Source: Triangularia verruculosa (lineage: Eukaryota > Ascomycota > Sordariomycetes > Sordariales > Podosporaceae). Taken from it: DNA of 64,000 nucleotides. Below are positions 44,188 through 56,109 of this stretch, one piece after another. The stretch lies in NCBI GenBank assembly GCA_033296885.1, contig MU863889.1:310001-374000 (forward strand), read 5' to 3'. The position numbers and the translations under genes were made by a program. The stretch's first letter is position 1. Every line of letters starts with the position of its first letter. The notes beneath the pieces are model-generated. The model did no database searches. It saw nothing but the letters and a program-made list of their open reading frames with translations, and was not told the DNA's origin.

Positions 44188-45783
44188 TCAATTCTTGTCA
44201 CCGCTCCCCGCAGGTGACACATGAATCTGCCAGTAACTCCTCCAATCCCACCACTCACCCCTTTCCTCCCACGCCTTTTGGTCATCACCCTGTCCGGGCT
44301 TCCACATCCCCAAGCCCGAACCCGCATCATACTGAGGAAACTCCGCCTTCTCAGCAAGCAGACCCCTTGTCTTTCCATCACCCAGAAACGCCAAGAAGTC
44401 CTCAGCAACGTGCACATATTGTCGCAACCCTTGATACACATCAATCGTAGCCCCAGTCGTGAAGCTCAAAATCCAAGGTTCCAACAGCGGCGCATCCGTG
44501 ACGCTAGGGTGTGAGGTTCCCAGCGAAGTCATGAACCAAGTTGGATTTCCCCGCGCATTATTCTCCTCGACGATCTCCTTAACAGTGTCGAAATGCGCTC
44601 TACCGTAGAAGATACTCGTTTTGCTGCTCCACGAGTTGCTGTGCACGACAAGCATGGGGACGTTGATATCTCGGTTCAACGGACCGCTTTGCTTCCCAGG
44701 GTCAAGGATGATGGCACCCTTGAACGGCCTGGATGGTGTCGGTCCGCCTCGCAAAGCTTGCATCGCACCCGTGGCGCCATAGCTGTGCCCCGCGACTATC
44801 ATCTCGTCTGTGTTGAGCCGCCCAGCCCAGTTGATCAGATCGATACCCTCGCCCCTGGGGTTGAGGTCGTACACGTCGGCGCCGCGTCCAATGTTGATCA
44901 GCTTCATCACTCTCACGGCTTCTTCGATCTCGGCCTCTCGAAAGCTGAGCTGCGCTTTGTGGAAGTCCTCAACGCTGATCTCCTTGCCATCAACCGTTTC
45001 GACCTCGGACTCGTCAAAGATGAGGCTCTTCTCCTTCGGCAGGCCCTTCCTTTTGATCATGCTTCCCGGGCAAGACCCATCGCGGTGCTCGAGCATGACG
45101 ACGACGTATCCTCTGGCTGCCAACTCGCCGGCATAGTGGGAGTAATCCGTTCGGCTGGAAACCGTTCCGTGCGAAAACATAATAACCGGGTGCCCGCCCA
45201 CGTTTGTCTGCTCCAGGACTTGCTCTTGTGTGCTTTGCTTATCCCACGATGTCGCGAACTGAGAGTATTTCGTCGCGGTATCGCTTAATGGGGCGTCGAC
45301 GGCGGCGGGGATGGTGATACTCCCAGCCAATGTTCGGAGCGCGATCTCGAAGACTTTGTTGGTGAACCAGTTGCTGATGTGCGCCGCCTTGGCATACCCC
45401 TGAGCACGGAGGGAAATCGGAGGAGGGATCCAGGTGTGGCGTTTGACGGTGGAAGCTTTAGCAGCGGCGTAGGTGGTGGGGTAGTATACGGTGAACAGAA
45501 CGGTTTGCAAGTCGAAGGCGGGGGTGGAGGTGCTCTTGAATCGTGCGGTATCGATGGTGCGAACGGGCATCACGGGGGACTCGATGTCGATTGCGCCGAC
45601 GGCATATGGACCTGTATGCTGAGGGAGGGGGTGGGCGAAGATAGGCTGGGAGGTAAGTTTACAGTAGAGGATGTAGCTGAGCCCGAGAAAGACCGGGATA
45701 AGTCGCCATCGTAGGAGCTTGAATGGGAAACTGGAGGTCGTTTTGGGGGCGTGCACCCCGGCTGCTTCTGGGAATGGCTTCAT
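44188..45783 (-). CDS. PAF acetylhydrolase-like lipase/esterase
   Basis: This intronless 531-aa alpha/beta-hydrolase starts at the ATG at 45783; the frame before it has only a TTG. The N-terminus holds one hydrophobic helix (WRLIPVFLGLSYILYC), so it may be a type II membrane protein. The core has VIMFSHGTVSSRTDYSHYAG (oxyanion region), the nucleophile elbow IVAGHSYGATG with Ser about 334, an Asp in IILDPGKQSG, and a His in LGTSHPSVTD. This order and the overall length match the PAF-acetylhydrolase isoform II family, which removes short acyl chains from oxidised or PAF-type phospholipids. Fungal substrates are not known. It lies 2 kb from the PLA2-like gene, but I see no other sign that they act together. 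Confidence 0.88.
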   Translation of the reverse strand: MKPFPEAAGVHAPKTTSSFPFKLLRWRLIPVFLGLSYILYCKLTSQPIFAHPLPQHTGPYAVGAIDIESPVMPVRTIDTARFKSTSTPAFDLQTVLFTVYYPTTYAAAKASTVKRHTWIPPPISLRAQGYAKAAHISNWFTNKVFEIALRTLAGSITIPAAVDAPLSDTATKYSQFATSWDKQSTQEQVLEQTNVGGHPVIMFSHGTVSSRTDYSHYAGELAARGYVVVMLEHRDGSCPGSMIKRKGLPKEKSLIFDESEVETVDGKEISVEDFHKAQLSFREAEIEEAVRVMKLINIGRGADVYDLNPRGEGIDLINWAGRLNTDEMIVAGHSYGATGAMQALRGGPTPSRPFKGAIILDPGKQSGPLNRDINVPMLVVHSNSWSSKTSIFYGRAHFDTVKEIVEENNARGNPTWFMTSLGTSHPSVTDAPLLEPWILSFTTGATIDVYQGLRQYVHVAEDFLAFLGDGKTRGLLAEKAEFPQYDAGSGLGMWKPGQGDDQKAWEERGEWWDWRSYWQIHVSPAGSGDKN

Positions 45784-46559
45784 GATAGCCAAGAAGAAGG
45801 GCTAGGAGTGGCTTATAGGGGAAAATGACATTGTGGCTCTCGATGAAGGAGGTTGGATGGATATTGTGGTTTTTAATGTTGCTGATCGACAGCTATGATG
45901 CAACACCGAGGGTTGCCAAGGCTTGTCCCAGCTGTCAGGTTCGTGACATCACCAATGTCTCTGGCAGCCAATTGCAGTGGCCGATCAACGCAGCGCGCCA
46001 GAGCGCCGGGACTAATCGGGCTAAAACCGGCGACAAGTCATTGATAGATATTTTTCTTCAATCCGAAAATTCCTGTCTAACACTTCTTCCAAAGCTTCCC
46101 CAGTTGGGCATTTTTGACGCTGCCAAAGCTCGCGCCCGCCCAAGCCAAGACCTATGCACAGACCATCTTCTTTGTCACAAGCAGAGCCCCTGAGCCCCTG
46201 AATTCTGTGTTGACAATCGGATCTGTTGGTCGAGGTGCACCACCCACCTGACAGAGCTCATCAGGGCCGGGAAGTACTGGATGCATTACCGTGAAGTTCA
46301 TGTGCCACATTCGCCTGTAGCATTCTTACCTGCAAGTCGAGCCTTTCGATATCCAAGCGAACGCAAAAGCATGTAAATTCAGCGCTGACTACTCCGTAAG
46401 ATATCCAACTCCCTGCTCCGCCTAAACCCATCTCCCTCCCTCTACCACACCTTCAAACCATTATCCTCCCTAGCATCGTGTCCAGCATTATCATCAGGTT
46501 CCTTCACCTCAACCGAGGCTCGGTAGCAAGCTACCTGTTGCTTACCGTAGCGGGAGTCT
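45784..46559. other. intergenic
   Basis: Promoter side of the lipase gene plus AT/GC-mixed sequence; no gene recognised. Confidence 0.35.
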
Positions 46560-46972
46560 GGAAATCCAAACAGTCGTATATTACTGGCGTGTCAATCTTG
46601 GGCCCTGATGTCAATGTTGACCGGCCCCGGGAGCTTAATTGGGCCAAGACTCCCACAGGCTACATATCAACCACAAGATGGAAAGAACAAATATTATCGC
46701 GATTGCCATAGTAAATAGCCTATCTAGAAGATCGCTAAGGTTCCTAGAAAGTGGAATACTAAGTACAAGCGCCCGGGTTCGAATCCCAAGTCCACTATAA
46801 CCACTATCTTCCATGTACACCTCCCACTAGGTAGGTCTTGCACCTATTTATAAAAGCCAGTGGGAGCCTTTTAATCTTTCTTACAGGCCTAGTAGCCCAT
46901 CATAGGCCGGTTACTACACTCCCTCAAACAGACGTATTTTTATAGAATATCAAAGTTGGGCCCAGATGTCAC
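46560..46972. repeat. small repeat-bounded, tRNA-like (SINE or TRIM) remnant
   Basis: A diverged direct repeat (AAACAG..CGTAT..TCAA..TTGGGCCC.GATGTCA) occurs at about 46577-46617 and 46924-46972. Between them, at about 46752-46797, is a tRNA 3'-half-like stretch: GGTTCGAATCC is a perfect B-box/T-loop, and AGTGGA at its start pairs with TCCACT at its end. It is too short to fold as a tRNA. I infer a tRNA-derived retroelement remnant; this is tentative. Confidence 0.35.
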
Positions 46973-47014
46973 AACCCAGTCCCACGGGCTCCCGCTTAGA
47001 TAAGCGGCGATCAT

Positions 47015-47767
47015 CTAAGCACGCGCAGCGATGGGAGCAGCTTTGATGGCAGCAACGGGGATCGCATTCTCACGCTTGGTGAGCTGGAGACCCTCATAGC
47101 TCTTGATGGCGGCGTCAAGTGTGGCAGTGAGAGATGTAGCCGAGCTGGGGACACCATCCTGGCTAGCAACCACATCGATGACCGCGAAGGCAAAAGCCTG
47201 TTAATAAAGCATCAGTATCATACGCCTCCATATGTTGAAGCAGCAGCATCGGGGCAACCCACATCGACAGTAGACTCAAGCTGGCGGAGGATGGCGGTAA
47301 CAGGGGCGCCGATGAAGGGCACGGTGGTGAAGAGACCAGCCTTTCCGATCAGGATGTTGAGAAGAACCTGGTGGACACGGACGAATTCCTTGAACGCATC
47401 GGCGACAGCCTGGCGATCGGCAACGACATCGATGGCAGGGGTAGTGGCAATCTCAGGAACAGCGGTGGTGGCAACATTGATGATCTGAGTGAAGCCTACG
47501 ATGATTTGCTAGGTAGGTAGAGTTGAATGTTAGCTCTGGAGCTTTGTTGGCAAGAAAGAAGAGTAAGCTACGGACAGGGAAGGGGCCAAGGCCAACGACA
47601 ATGAGAGGGCCGTTGATGAGAGAAATCGAATGGGCGGGCTGCTGAAGAGCCTGGGATTTGGCGGTCAAATCCTTGATCGCAACGACAATACCAGCTGGGG
47701 TAAGGGCAGCCATGACCGGGGCGGAAGCAGCGAGAGCGGCAGCGGCGAGCTTGCGGAAGGAGACCAT
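47015..47767 (-). CDS. HsbA-like secreted cell-wall protein
   Basis: Exons 47767-47576, 47508-47263 and 47197-47015 join in phase 0 to a 206-aa protein. A signal peptide (MVSFRKLAAAALAASAPVMA) is followed by an alanine/valine-rich helical body (IVVAIKDLTAKSQALQQPAH, GFTQIINVATTAVPEI, AIDVVADRQAVADAFKEFV, LTATLDAAIKSYEGL). This is the pattern of hydrophobic-surface-binding protein A/galactomannoprotein family members (a cell-wall or secreted adhesion protein that helps enzymes reach solid substrates). It ends in ...AIKAAPIAARA. The assignment rests on composition and helix pattern. Confidence 0.72.
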
Positions 47768-47903
47768 TTTTGCGGTTGTTGAGAGAGCTTCTTAAGGCTG
47801 AGAAAGTGTTGTGTGAGTTGGATGAATGTAGAGAGGCTGTCGATGAGAAGATGTGAGGAGTGATGATGAAAGGACTGGGATGAGACTGGGAGCAGAAGGC
47901 CCC

Positions 47904-47909
47904 TTTATA
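47904..47909 (-). promoter_or_regulatory. TATA box of the HsbA-like gene
   Basis: TATAAA on the minus strand (in GTGTATAAAGGGGCC), about 137 bases before the start codon, the only such box in this promoter. Confidence 0.5.
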
Positions 47910-47949
47910 CACTCTCATCAAGTCCAAGTCTGCCACCAAGTCACCGACT

Positions 47950-49976
47950 TTCTGTGACCTTCCCTCGTCAATGGTCCCTAAAGCGCAGTTGCCGCGCAGA
48001 GATTATCCAGTGATGCTCTGAACCGATGCTTGCTAAGCATGTCACAAAGATCAGCAACAAGGTTTGGTGCTGGCATGGACTATGGATAGGGGCTGGTGTC
48101 GGGAGGGTGTCGGTTGGGAGATTCCGAGCATCGCAAACTAGACCAACTAGACCCAAGCTGGTTACTTCCTTGAGGACACGACACGGGTGAGATAGCGCTA
48201 AGAGCGCCTATCCCGTGGTCGACTACGGGCACTTGCAATTTTTGAGCTTTTCCTGTGTTTTCTGTGGTACGAAACGGCCACCAGCCAACTCAAAAAAGCC
48301 CACTTCAGTCAGGTTCAGTCATCAAACTTCGTTACGGTGACGACATTCCAAATGCCGAAGGATCACGGCGAGGCCCAGTGAAAATGCCGCCAAACTCAAA
48401 GATATTCCTCGTCCATTCAGGGGTTGCCAGCTACGTTGCCGAGAGTTGTGAAGAAATGCCTGCGCTCGACTCAGGACCGTGCCGGCTCTCAGGGAGTCTA
48501 ACCGAGCAGGTCTGAATCAGATGAAGCATGCCTTGTCGGGGTCCAATCTTCACGTGTGATGCTTCGCTAGTTATGACCACAATAACTACATTTTGACGCT
48601 GAACCAGACACAGAATCTACCTATAACCACAATAACTAAGGAACCTCAGTAACCACTTTAGTAAGCCCCTTGATCGAGAATCTCATGATGATCTGAAACG
48701 GTTTCCGTTGCCGGAATCGGTGATATTGACGACCTTCTCGGCACTGGTGGCATGGGTGGAATCGCTGGCTATCCCGCGGGGTGAACTACCGGGGTTGACG
48801 ACGGGACCAAAGTTTGGGAGGATAGATGGCCATCAAGAACCTCTTGTCCCCATCCGAGAGGACGTTTTTCAGTGGAACAGGCTGGACCGCGTTGTGGGTG
48901 TCGCCGGGCAGGATGCGGTAGTGCATGATAGATTTTCTGTCGTACGGCCAAAGGTATGTCCAGTCGGGGTGAACCTTTCCGTAGTTCAGCTATAACTGTT
49001 CCGCTCGCATCCCTGTTCTTCCTTACGAAACCCTCCAATTCCATTTGGCATGGCAATCCGGATGCCCATTCTCATGTTCCATGCCCAAAGCATGACCAAA
49101 TGTATGCAATATCACATGCTGTGTCATCTGCCTCGGGGACTCCGACCATGTTTTTTTCCGCGGGGGTCGAATGCCATAAAGTCATGTTGAGCTATAAGGT
49201 AGGATCTTTGGGATAACGCTCAGCGGCCCGTCCAACGAAGCAACCGGACTTCTCGCCACTGAATCAGACTCGGATGTCTGAGGGGCCCCGTCTGCATAGG
49301 ACTGGAACTTGATTCCCATATCAATCGAGTTGTAAGCCTTCTTCAATAGATATGCCACAAAGGTCTTTTCTCCGGTTGTGCTGTTGGGGAAGCGCACCTC
49401 AGACAGTGCTTATCAGGGGGCCATGAGAATTGGTTTGTCGCTGCTCCGCGCAGCGGTGGTCGAGATGTCGGCTTTGACAGTGACATGGAAATTGAGTGAT
49501 GATGCTGGTCCGTCTTGACTCAAAAACGAAGGTGCAAAATCTGTGGGATTCTGAGGTTAAGTACCAGGTAGTGAAGCTTAATGTAGAGTTCGTCCAAAAA
49601 CCAAAAGACGTCCTGGCGTAAAATTCGAAAAGTCACCACACCGACAACGCAGCTTTTAAGACTTGAGAAAGAAGCAAGAACCTTGCACTGATCGGAATGC
49701 CCCCTTTGGCAAGCTTTGGAGCTGACTGTGGCTTCCTTGTTTGGGGGGGCATACTTCGCCTGCCAGGAGCTTTCGATCCGGCATTTTCCAGTTGTCGTGA
49801 AGGACCCCTGACAGGAAAGCATATGCCAAGAAGTCATATTCTAACGGACCCTTCAAGGGCCGAAACACCGGCCGCCAAGAAGTGAACATCGCTCTCTTTG
49901 AAGGCTTCTTTGATGACCAAAAAATGTTGTGATGGAAAACGATGAGCTGGGAGTTGGGTTGAGTGTAGAGTGGAGC
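47950..49976. other. gene-poor region
   Basis: Two kilobases with only short unsupported ORFs. I see no domain, repeat or RNA gene before the tRNA. Confidence 0.35.
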
Positions 49977-49980
49977 AAAA
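49977..49980 (-). terminator. Pol III T-run terminator of tRNA-Gly
   Basis: Four T residues on the minus strand start five bases after the tRNA 3' end, the usual RNA polymerase III stop signal. Confidence 0.6.
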
Positions 49981-49984
49981 GTTA

Positions 49985-50055
49985 TGCATCAGCCGTGAAT
50001 CGAACACGGGGCCCATCGATGGCAACGATGGATTTTACCACTAAACCACTGATGC
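49985..50055 (-). tRNA. tRNA-Gly (anticodon GCC)
   Basis: The 71-nt minus-strand sequence folds as a cloverleaf. The acceptor stem is GCATCAG with CTGATGC, the D-arm contains TGGTTTAGTGGTA, the anticodon stem is CATCG with CGATG around TTGCCAT (anticodon GCC), and the T-arm is CCGTG TTCGATT CACGG. The discriminator is A. No intron. A run of four T at 49980-49977 on the minus strand is the likely RNA polymerase III terminator. Confidence 0.97.
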
Positions 50056-51096
50056 TGTCTCTGATTGGATGCAATTGGCAGCGGTTACAGCCTTCAAGAA
50101 ATTGTGTACTGTGCATTCCGACTGATCAGACTATGATCTTGGCCTACGGACTGTAGCTAGTTGCCTTTCTATTCTAGTCTGATACTGTTAGAACGCTACA
50201 CGTGTGTATCAAATTTTACAGTTATGATGTCGGCGTTTTGGAGGGCCTCAGGGTTACGGGGACATTGTCTGTGGTTGATAATTCCTCAAATCTCTGTCAT
50301 GAGGTCTGAAAAGGCTGAACGCGCTTTGTCAAGTCAAGATCATCGTTTGGCCATCACATAACCTTTTGTCCCACCGGCTCGGATATCTGAACCATAGGTG
50401 TCAACCTATACTTTAACAGGTTGTGTTGACCAGTTGCATAGTCATACCATAAAGTAGAGAAGGAAACATACGCGGATTTAATTCGCTTTGCGATGCTATG
50501 ACTGAGTTTCACTCTAACCAGCCAAGTCTGACTTACAAGCAGTATTGCGAATGGGAGAAGTCGACGAATCGCAGGTTCGAGTGGACGCCCGACGTCTCGT
50601 CCACGAGAGCGAAGTCGATTATAAGAACATGGAAGAAGGCACGGCTCGATTTCAAGCCAATGACGACAGGGGACGGGAAAGGGAAGGGCGAAACCACACA
50701 GCCCGCAGAGATTGGCGCCCCACGGGTCAGCTTTTGGGTGCGCTTGGCATTCCAGGCTTCGACACCTGCTCCAACATTCGACAGACCGCCAACTGACCTG
50801 CCTTGTATACATCCTTGAAGCTCGGAATTCACAGCAGGGCGCATGGCAGCATCTCGGACTGCGCTGTTACCCCGGCATCCTTGCTGTCGCGAATCTACAA
50901 ACACAATGTCATCCCAACCAGCAACGCCAACAACTGCGCCGCTTGGATCGGCTTCTAAAGTACTGAGCATTATGGGGCTCATACCACTGGGAATAGCGCA
51001 GGAATAACATCCTGGACCGACCCAGCATCGGATAGCGTCGCCGGAGCATTTTATCCCTACCTCCCATGGTTTCGCTCTGAAATCTGACGACACGCG
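50056..51096. other. intergenic, possibly the unresolved 5' part of the ABC gene
   Basis: No motif-bearing ORF. A signal-peptide exon of the ABCG gene may be hidden here, but I could not identify one. Confidence 0.3.
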
Positions 51097-54000
51097 ATGC
51101 GAGATGTTAAAGCCCGCCGTTCCCTCGCTGTCGTACACGGCACCAGTTTTGTCCGGGAGTCGATGTCAACCTATCGTTCTAGGAAGGACAAAAAGATGTC
51201 AACTCGAACCCGATATTCAGAAGCAAATCCAACGAGGACTGAACCGACACACGCACAAGGAATTCGCGCTCGGCCATTGGTCGACTCCGCTACCAGTGCC
51301 AGTGCCAGTCGTACGCCGTCTCTTCGGGTGAACCCCCTGATTGATCCGTCAGCTACTTCCCTTGTAAAAGGCCAATGGCTTGGGGGACCAGAGAGAGATA
51401 TCTCCAACGACCTTCAAGTGCCTTTTCTTCCTCTACATCCACCACTCGGGCCCACATTTCTCGACACTGAAGCCTGTTTATGTCGACGTGAACCTAACCC
51501 GGCAACATCAGTGGACCATGCAGAGAGTCTTTTATGGCGATGCTCCGGCAACCAGACTGTGGCGGATGTCGATGTTACCACGGGCAAGTGGTTCAAACCG
51601 ATTAACAAAGACGAAGACACTCAGATAGTCCTGCAACTTCCCTTGAATGATGGGTCTAATCCTCCTTTAAGAGAACATCCGATGAGATGGGACTCAGAGT
51701 CCTCGTCTTTGATTCCAGGGACCGAGGGTTTGAGCGTTTGGGATCAGGCTTGTACTGGAGAGAACCGGACATCGTTTTCGACCTCATATTACCGAGCCGC
51801 AGCGCAGCGAGATAATGCTGAAGTCCCGGTAGATGCAGCGCCGTGTTGGAGGCCTGGCGCAGTACCTTTGAGACTGCAAGATGTCAATGAATGGCAGACG
51901 AAGGGGTGTCTTCCCGGCTTCTTATGTGAGCAATTTCTGTTTTGATCCTTTGCCTGGATAACAATCTTCTAACTTTCCACGACACAGGCCAGAACAATAC
52001 CGTCAACTCGCTGCCGCAATTCTGTCCGCCTTTTGCCGAATGTCAGATGGCTCGACTGGGATATCATGCATGTGCACTGGATGGTGTCAACATCGGAATG
52101 GGCCCATTCGAACCGATCATCTGTCAAGCGGGAAAATATTGTCCTCCGGGCGGCATGACCACATTCAACTGTCCCGCGGGGCACTATTGTCAGCCGGGAG
52201 CAGCAGTTCCGACCCCGTGTGCTGTCGGGAGCCTTTGTCCCGAGGGCTCTTCCTACGAGCGCTACTTGATCCCTCTCGGCGTTCTGATTGCTCTCGATGT
52301 CTTGATCATCATCGGCATTATTATGCTCAGGTTTCGCAACCGACTCTCTTCCAGCGCTCAGGTCCATCAGGGTAGTCTTTCCAAGAAGTCGGAGTCTACC
52401 GTTGTCGGCTTGGCAAGAGCGGTAACCCGTCGAAAGTATAAGAGGATATCCGATGAAGGGGAGAGGCTGCACGACGCAGATCACGAGATGTCGGCGGTCG
52501 GCTCCCCTGTACCGCCAGGGAGAGGAGATGTGTGGGTCGGGTTTCAAGAGGCTTTGAGCATGCCTGCCCAGTCCTACCGAAACGGCGACGGAATCATGAG
52601 CCCACAGGGAGAAGACCTGGAGAGGAGTCTCCCACCTCAGATTCGAGCTTTTGTCGACTCGATGCGCAAGGCAACCCACGATTCCGAGATTGGCTTGTCG
52701 TTTGGTTATTCCCAACTCGCCTTTCAGCCGAAGGGGAGCAGTCGCCCAATCTTGCAAGATATTACCGGTTCCATCCGAAACGGAAGACTCACTGCGGTCA
52801 TGGGAGGCTCTGGAGCAGGAAAGTCAACATTCGTCAACGTGCTCATGGGAAAGATAGAATACACTCACGGCAGGGTGGACGTCAATGGCGTGCAGGGGAA
52901 GCTTGCGCAGTACAAGAAGCTGATCGGCTATGTCCCTCAGGATGATATTGTTCTGCCCGAGCTGACAGTAAGAGAGAACATCATGCACTCGGCACTTGTC
53001 CGTCTTCCTCGCACCTGGACGTCTCTGGAAATTGAGAATCATGTCTCTGCTGTGATTGACTGCCTCGAGCTCTCTCATGTGCGGAACTCACTGGTGGGCA
53101 GTGTTGGCAAACCTGTCATCAGCGGCGGTCAGCGCAAGCGTGTCAGCATTGGTATGGAACTTGCCGCAGCACCGATGGCGATCTTCTTGGATGAGCCAAC
53201 ATCTGGACTTGACGCTACGGCAGCTAGCTCTATCATGCGCACTCTCAAGGCTATCGCCAGCCTTGGCATTTCTGTCATTACCATTATTCATCAGCCCAGA
53301 CTGGAGATTTTTGAGATGCTGGATGACTTGATTCTGTTAGCTAATGGTCAACAGCTGTATGAAGGACCCGAGTCAGACGTTCAGCCCTTTTTTGAGAAGT
53401 TCGGTTACGCATTTCCGAAACATGCCAACTATGGTGACGTGGTGACGGACATCATTACTGGGAATGGAAGGGCGTACAAGAAATCCGGGGATATCTCGAA
53501 GGATGCATTGATTGCCAATTGGATTGCCTGTCGGAAACAGGTGCAAAGCCCAATGGCAGTGCCGACTATTGAGGTGTCTCGGCCAGGCAGTCCTGACAGT
53601 GGTTCTTCCACTGCAGGTGACGACGACAACGAACGTACAAGCACACAGGTCTCGGTTGCAAGACCGGTGTCACCATCCTCTTTCAATCTCGAGAGTGCCA
53701 AGTCGAAGCTTCGTCTAAGCAGTGCTTCGGTCCTGGCAGTCGGCAACCTCGGCGCGAGCAAAGCACCTCTTGATCGACTTCTCAAGAAACGCGGAGCCTC
53801 ACGGCTCAAGCAGTTCACACTTTGCCTTTCGCGCGCCTTTCTCCAGCAGTACCGCAACCTCTCAACGTTCTGGTTCGAAGTTGGGCTTGCCACCCTCGCC
53901 GGGTTCCTGCTGGGTCTTGCAGAGAATGCCAAAAATGGAGTATTGTTTATGGGCCTCTACCATCCGCCCTATGAGATCCTTTCCACTGCGTCCGACTTCA

Positions 54001-54701
54001 AGTCAGCCCCCGAGATGGCGCTCTTGACAGCGATTGCCATAGGTCTTGTCTCAGCCGCGCCGGGGGTGCGGGTGTTTTCCGAGGAGATGCTGCTGCATAG
54101 AAGGGAGGCGGAGGCAGGGCACTCGAGGCTGGCTTATTTTCTCGCGAAGAGCTTGTCCATAGTGCCGAGGATGACAATGGCGTGCATGCATTTTACGGTG
54201 CCGCTGTGGTTGTTGAGCACGCCTATCATGGGTTGGGGCTTGGGGTTCGTGGCCAATTTGTTTTACTTTTACTGCATATTTGGGCTTGCGAGTGCGATCA
54301 GCATGGTGGTGAAGAGGGAGGATGCGCCGTTGTTTGCGACCATGATTGCGTTGATTGTGGGGATTTTGAGCGGAGCTGCGCCGCCTTTGAGTAGTGTGCG
54401 GAATTGGTGAGTTGTCTCTTTGTCTTTTGAGATGGTGTTGTGTTTCAAATGCTGACTGAGAGGTGATAGGAAGATGGAGTGGTTGTGGAGGATGAGTCCG
54501 GGCGTGTGGCTGGCGGAGATTTATTTTGGGCAACTTGTGACACCTTTGGGGTATGTCTATGACATTCAGTCGGCGGCGGGTATGACTGGCTTTCGTCTAG
54601 ATGGGCTGTGGAAAAATATGGGGTTGTTGATTGCTATTGGGACGATATACCGGATTCTGGCGTTTGTCGGGCTTCTTTGGGGGACAAAAATGAGAATTTA
54701 G
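51097..54701 (+). CDS. ABCG-type half transporter (N-terminal end and one frame break unresolved)
   Basis: This ABC transporter has a cysteine-rich extracellular N-terminal part (CPPFAECQ, CQAGKYCPPGG, NCPAGHYCQPG), a first helix (LIPLGVLIALDVLIIIGIIM), a nucleotide-binding domain (Walker A GGSGAGKST, signature SGGQRKRVS, Walker B AIFLDEPTSGLD) and a C-terminal membrane domain. This order matches fungal relatives of plant ABCG24/28. Exon 51988-54406 joins 54470-54701, with introns 51926-51987 and 54407-54469. Upstream, homologous text switches frames twice: a 55-nt intron at 51415-51469 explains the first (ISNDLQ joined to PVYVDVNL). The second, near 51600-51608, has no plausible intron and looks like a missing base. 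The true start codon is not certain. The substrate is unknown. Confidence 0.8.
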
Positions 54702-56005
54702 AGATGTCTTGTGCTGTTTGTTTGGAGTTGGTCAAAACCCTTTTTTTGGTCTCTACAACAATGCATTGTTGTTCATTGTTCTCGTTTCCTACGCTTTCTT
54801 GTCAATCTTTTGCCTAAGACTGCTTTGCGCTGTCTTAACTTCAGTCGATCATCTGTCATGATGATATCACAGCAGCTTACCCTCGGAATTCTTGCATTCT
54901 CGGTTATCGCGGGCAACACGAAGGATGACCACCTGATCTCGATATTCTACTCGGTCGCCGAAATCTGACGACACAGCCTGTATAGCTCAACGAATGGGAT
55001 TCAGATTTAACGATTCCCTGCCTATACCGGCGACTCGGAATCCGAGAGCAATCTGGGGTATGGGGTCTGGAGAGAGAATATGCCGTCTTACGAAAGCCAC
55101 GCTACTGGGGTTCGACCCATGGCGGAAATGGGGCTCTTCGTATAAACCAGCACTACAGCATGGCAGACGCACAGCGGGGAAATCGATGATCGACAGGCGG
55201 CCATGCAGCCGGCTTGAAGTAAGTTCGTTTTCTGGTTGACATCTGTCGTGTTCATCCTATGCTGTACTTTGTCGGGCGACATGTTTCTCGATATTGTTCC
55301 CCGGGAGTTCTTTATTTGACGGATTCCTTGGCAATGAGAGACATAGGTGGTGGTACAGAACGCCTTTGATGCAGTGATAGGGCTGGTGAGTGGGTGGTTA
55401 TTTTTCCGATGGCGGGCCGGGGGGGTTAGGGGCGCAGACGGTTGAACCAATCTTTGATCAGACCAAAACTCGCGATTGGTTGGAGGGCGATGTCACCGAA
55501 AATAAAATCGACTGAAAGCGGATCGGACCTTGAGGAGAAAACTACCTATCTATGGTCTGACTTTGGACTAGTCCGATGACATTACGAACGATCCACGACT
55601 GACAACAAGAGCTGGGAACCGAGTAAAACAAAAGATGCACGTGGTCAGCTGAGCTGATGGAGGCTTTTGGTTAGGATGGTTGGAGGTTGTGTGACTACAG
55701 CCGGAGAAGCACTCCACCAATGCCAAGCCAGCGATCGACGCACTACCTCGTATTGCACGTTTTTGTCTCCTGGTTGCATTTTTGGTCAGGCAGCCTAACC
55801 GAAGAGGTGACATCGTGTTGGGCTGAACTATTGAATTGAACTGTAAGGTACCTTAGAGGGAAGTCTGACTTTGGGATCCCGGGGTAAGTTGATGAGGGAA
55901 ATATTCGGGTTGGTGCGGTCGAAGTAGGATCGGTGCGGTGAAGGATGGATGCAGTCACGTCACCCGATGGAGCACGCGTTAGCTATTCACAGTAGGCAAA
56001 ACTTG
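54702..56005. other. intergenic
   Basis: No supported gene. AAGGTACCTTAGAGG lies near 55845. Confidence 0.4.
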
Positions 56006-56011
56006 TATAAA
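56006..56011 (+). promoter_or_regulatory. TATA box of the cysteine-rich secreted protein gene
   Basis: TATAAA 104 bases before the ATG, in a well-placed context (TTGTATAAAAGGCCC). Confidence 0.6.
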
Positions 56012-56109
56012 AGGCCCTGCTGTCTCCCGGGTTTGGAAGGAGAGAAGAAAGGTTGACAGATCAGATTGCAACATCTTCAGCAAGAATTACAACATCACAA
56101 GCTTGAACA

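Noticed and set aside
44593..45288. 231-codon plus-strand ORF
   Set aside because: It is antisense to the PAF-acetylhydrolase catalytic core.
46700..46800. Possible tRNA gene
   Set aside because: The T-loop/B-box is perfect, but there is no D-arm or anticodon arm; it cannot form a cloverleaf.
50533..51138. 201-codon minus-strand ORF upstream of the ABC gene
   Set aside because: No motif, and it lies antisense to the likely 5' region of the transporter gene; composition gives no support.
54051..54533. 160-codon minus-strand ORF
   Set aside because: Antisense to the membrane part of the ABC transporter; no motif.
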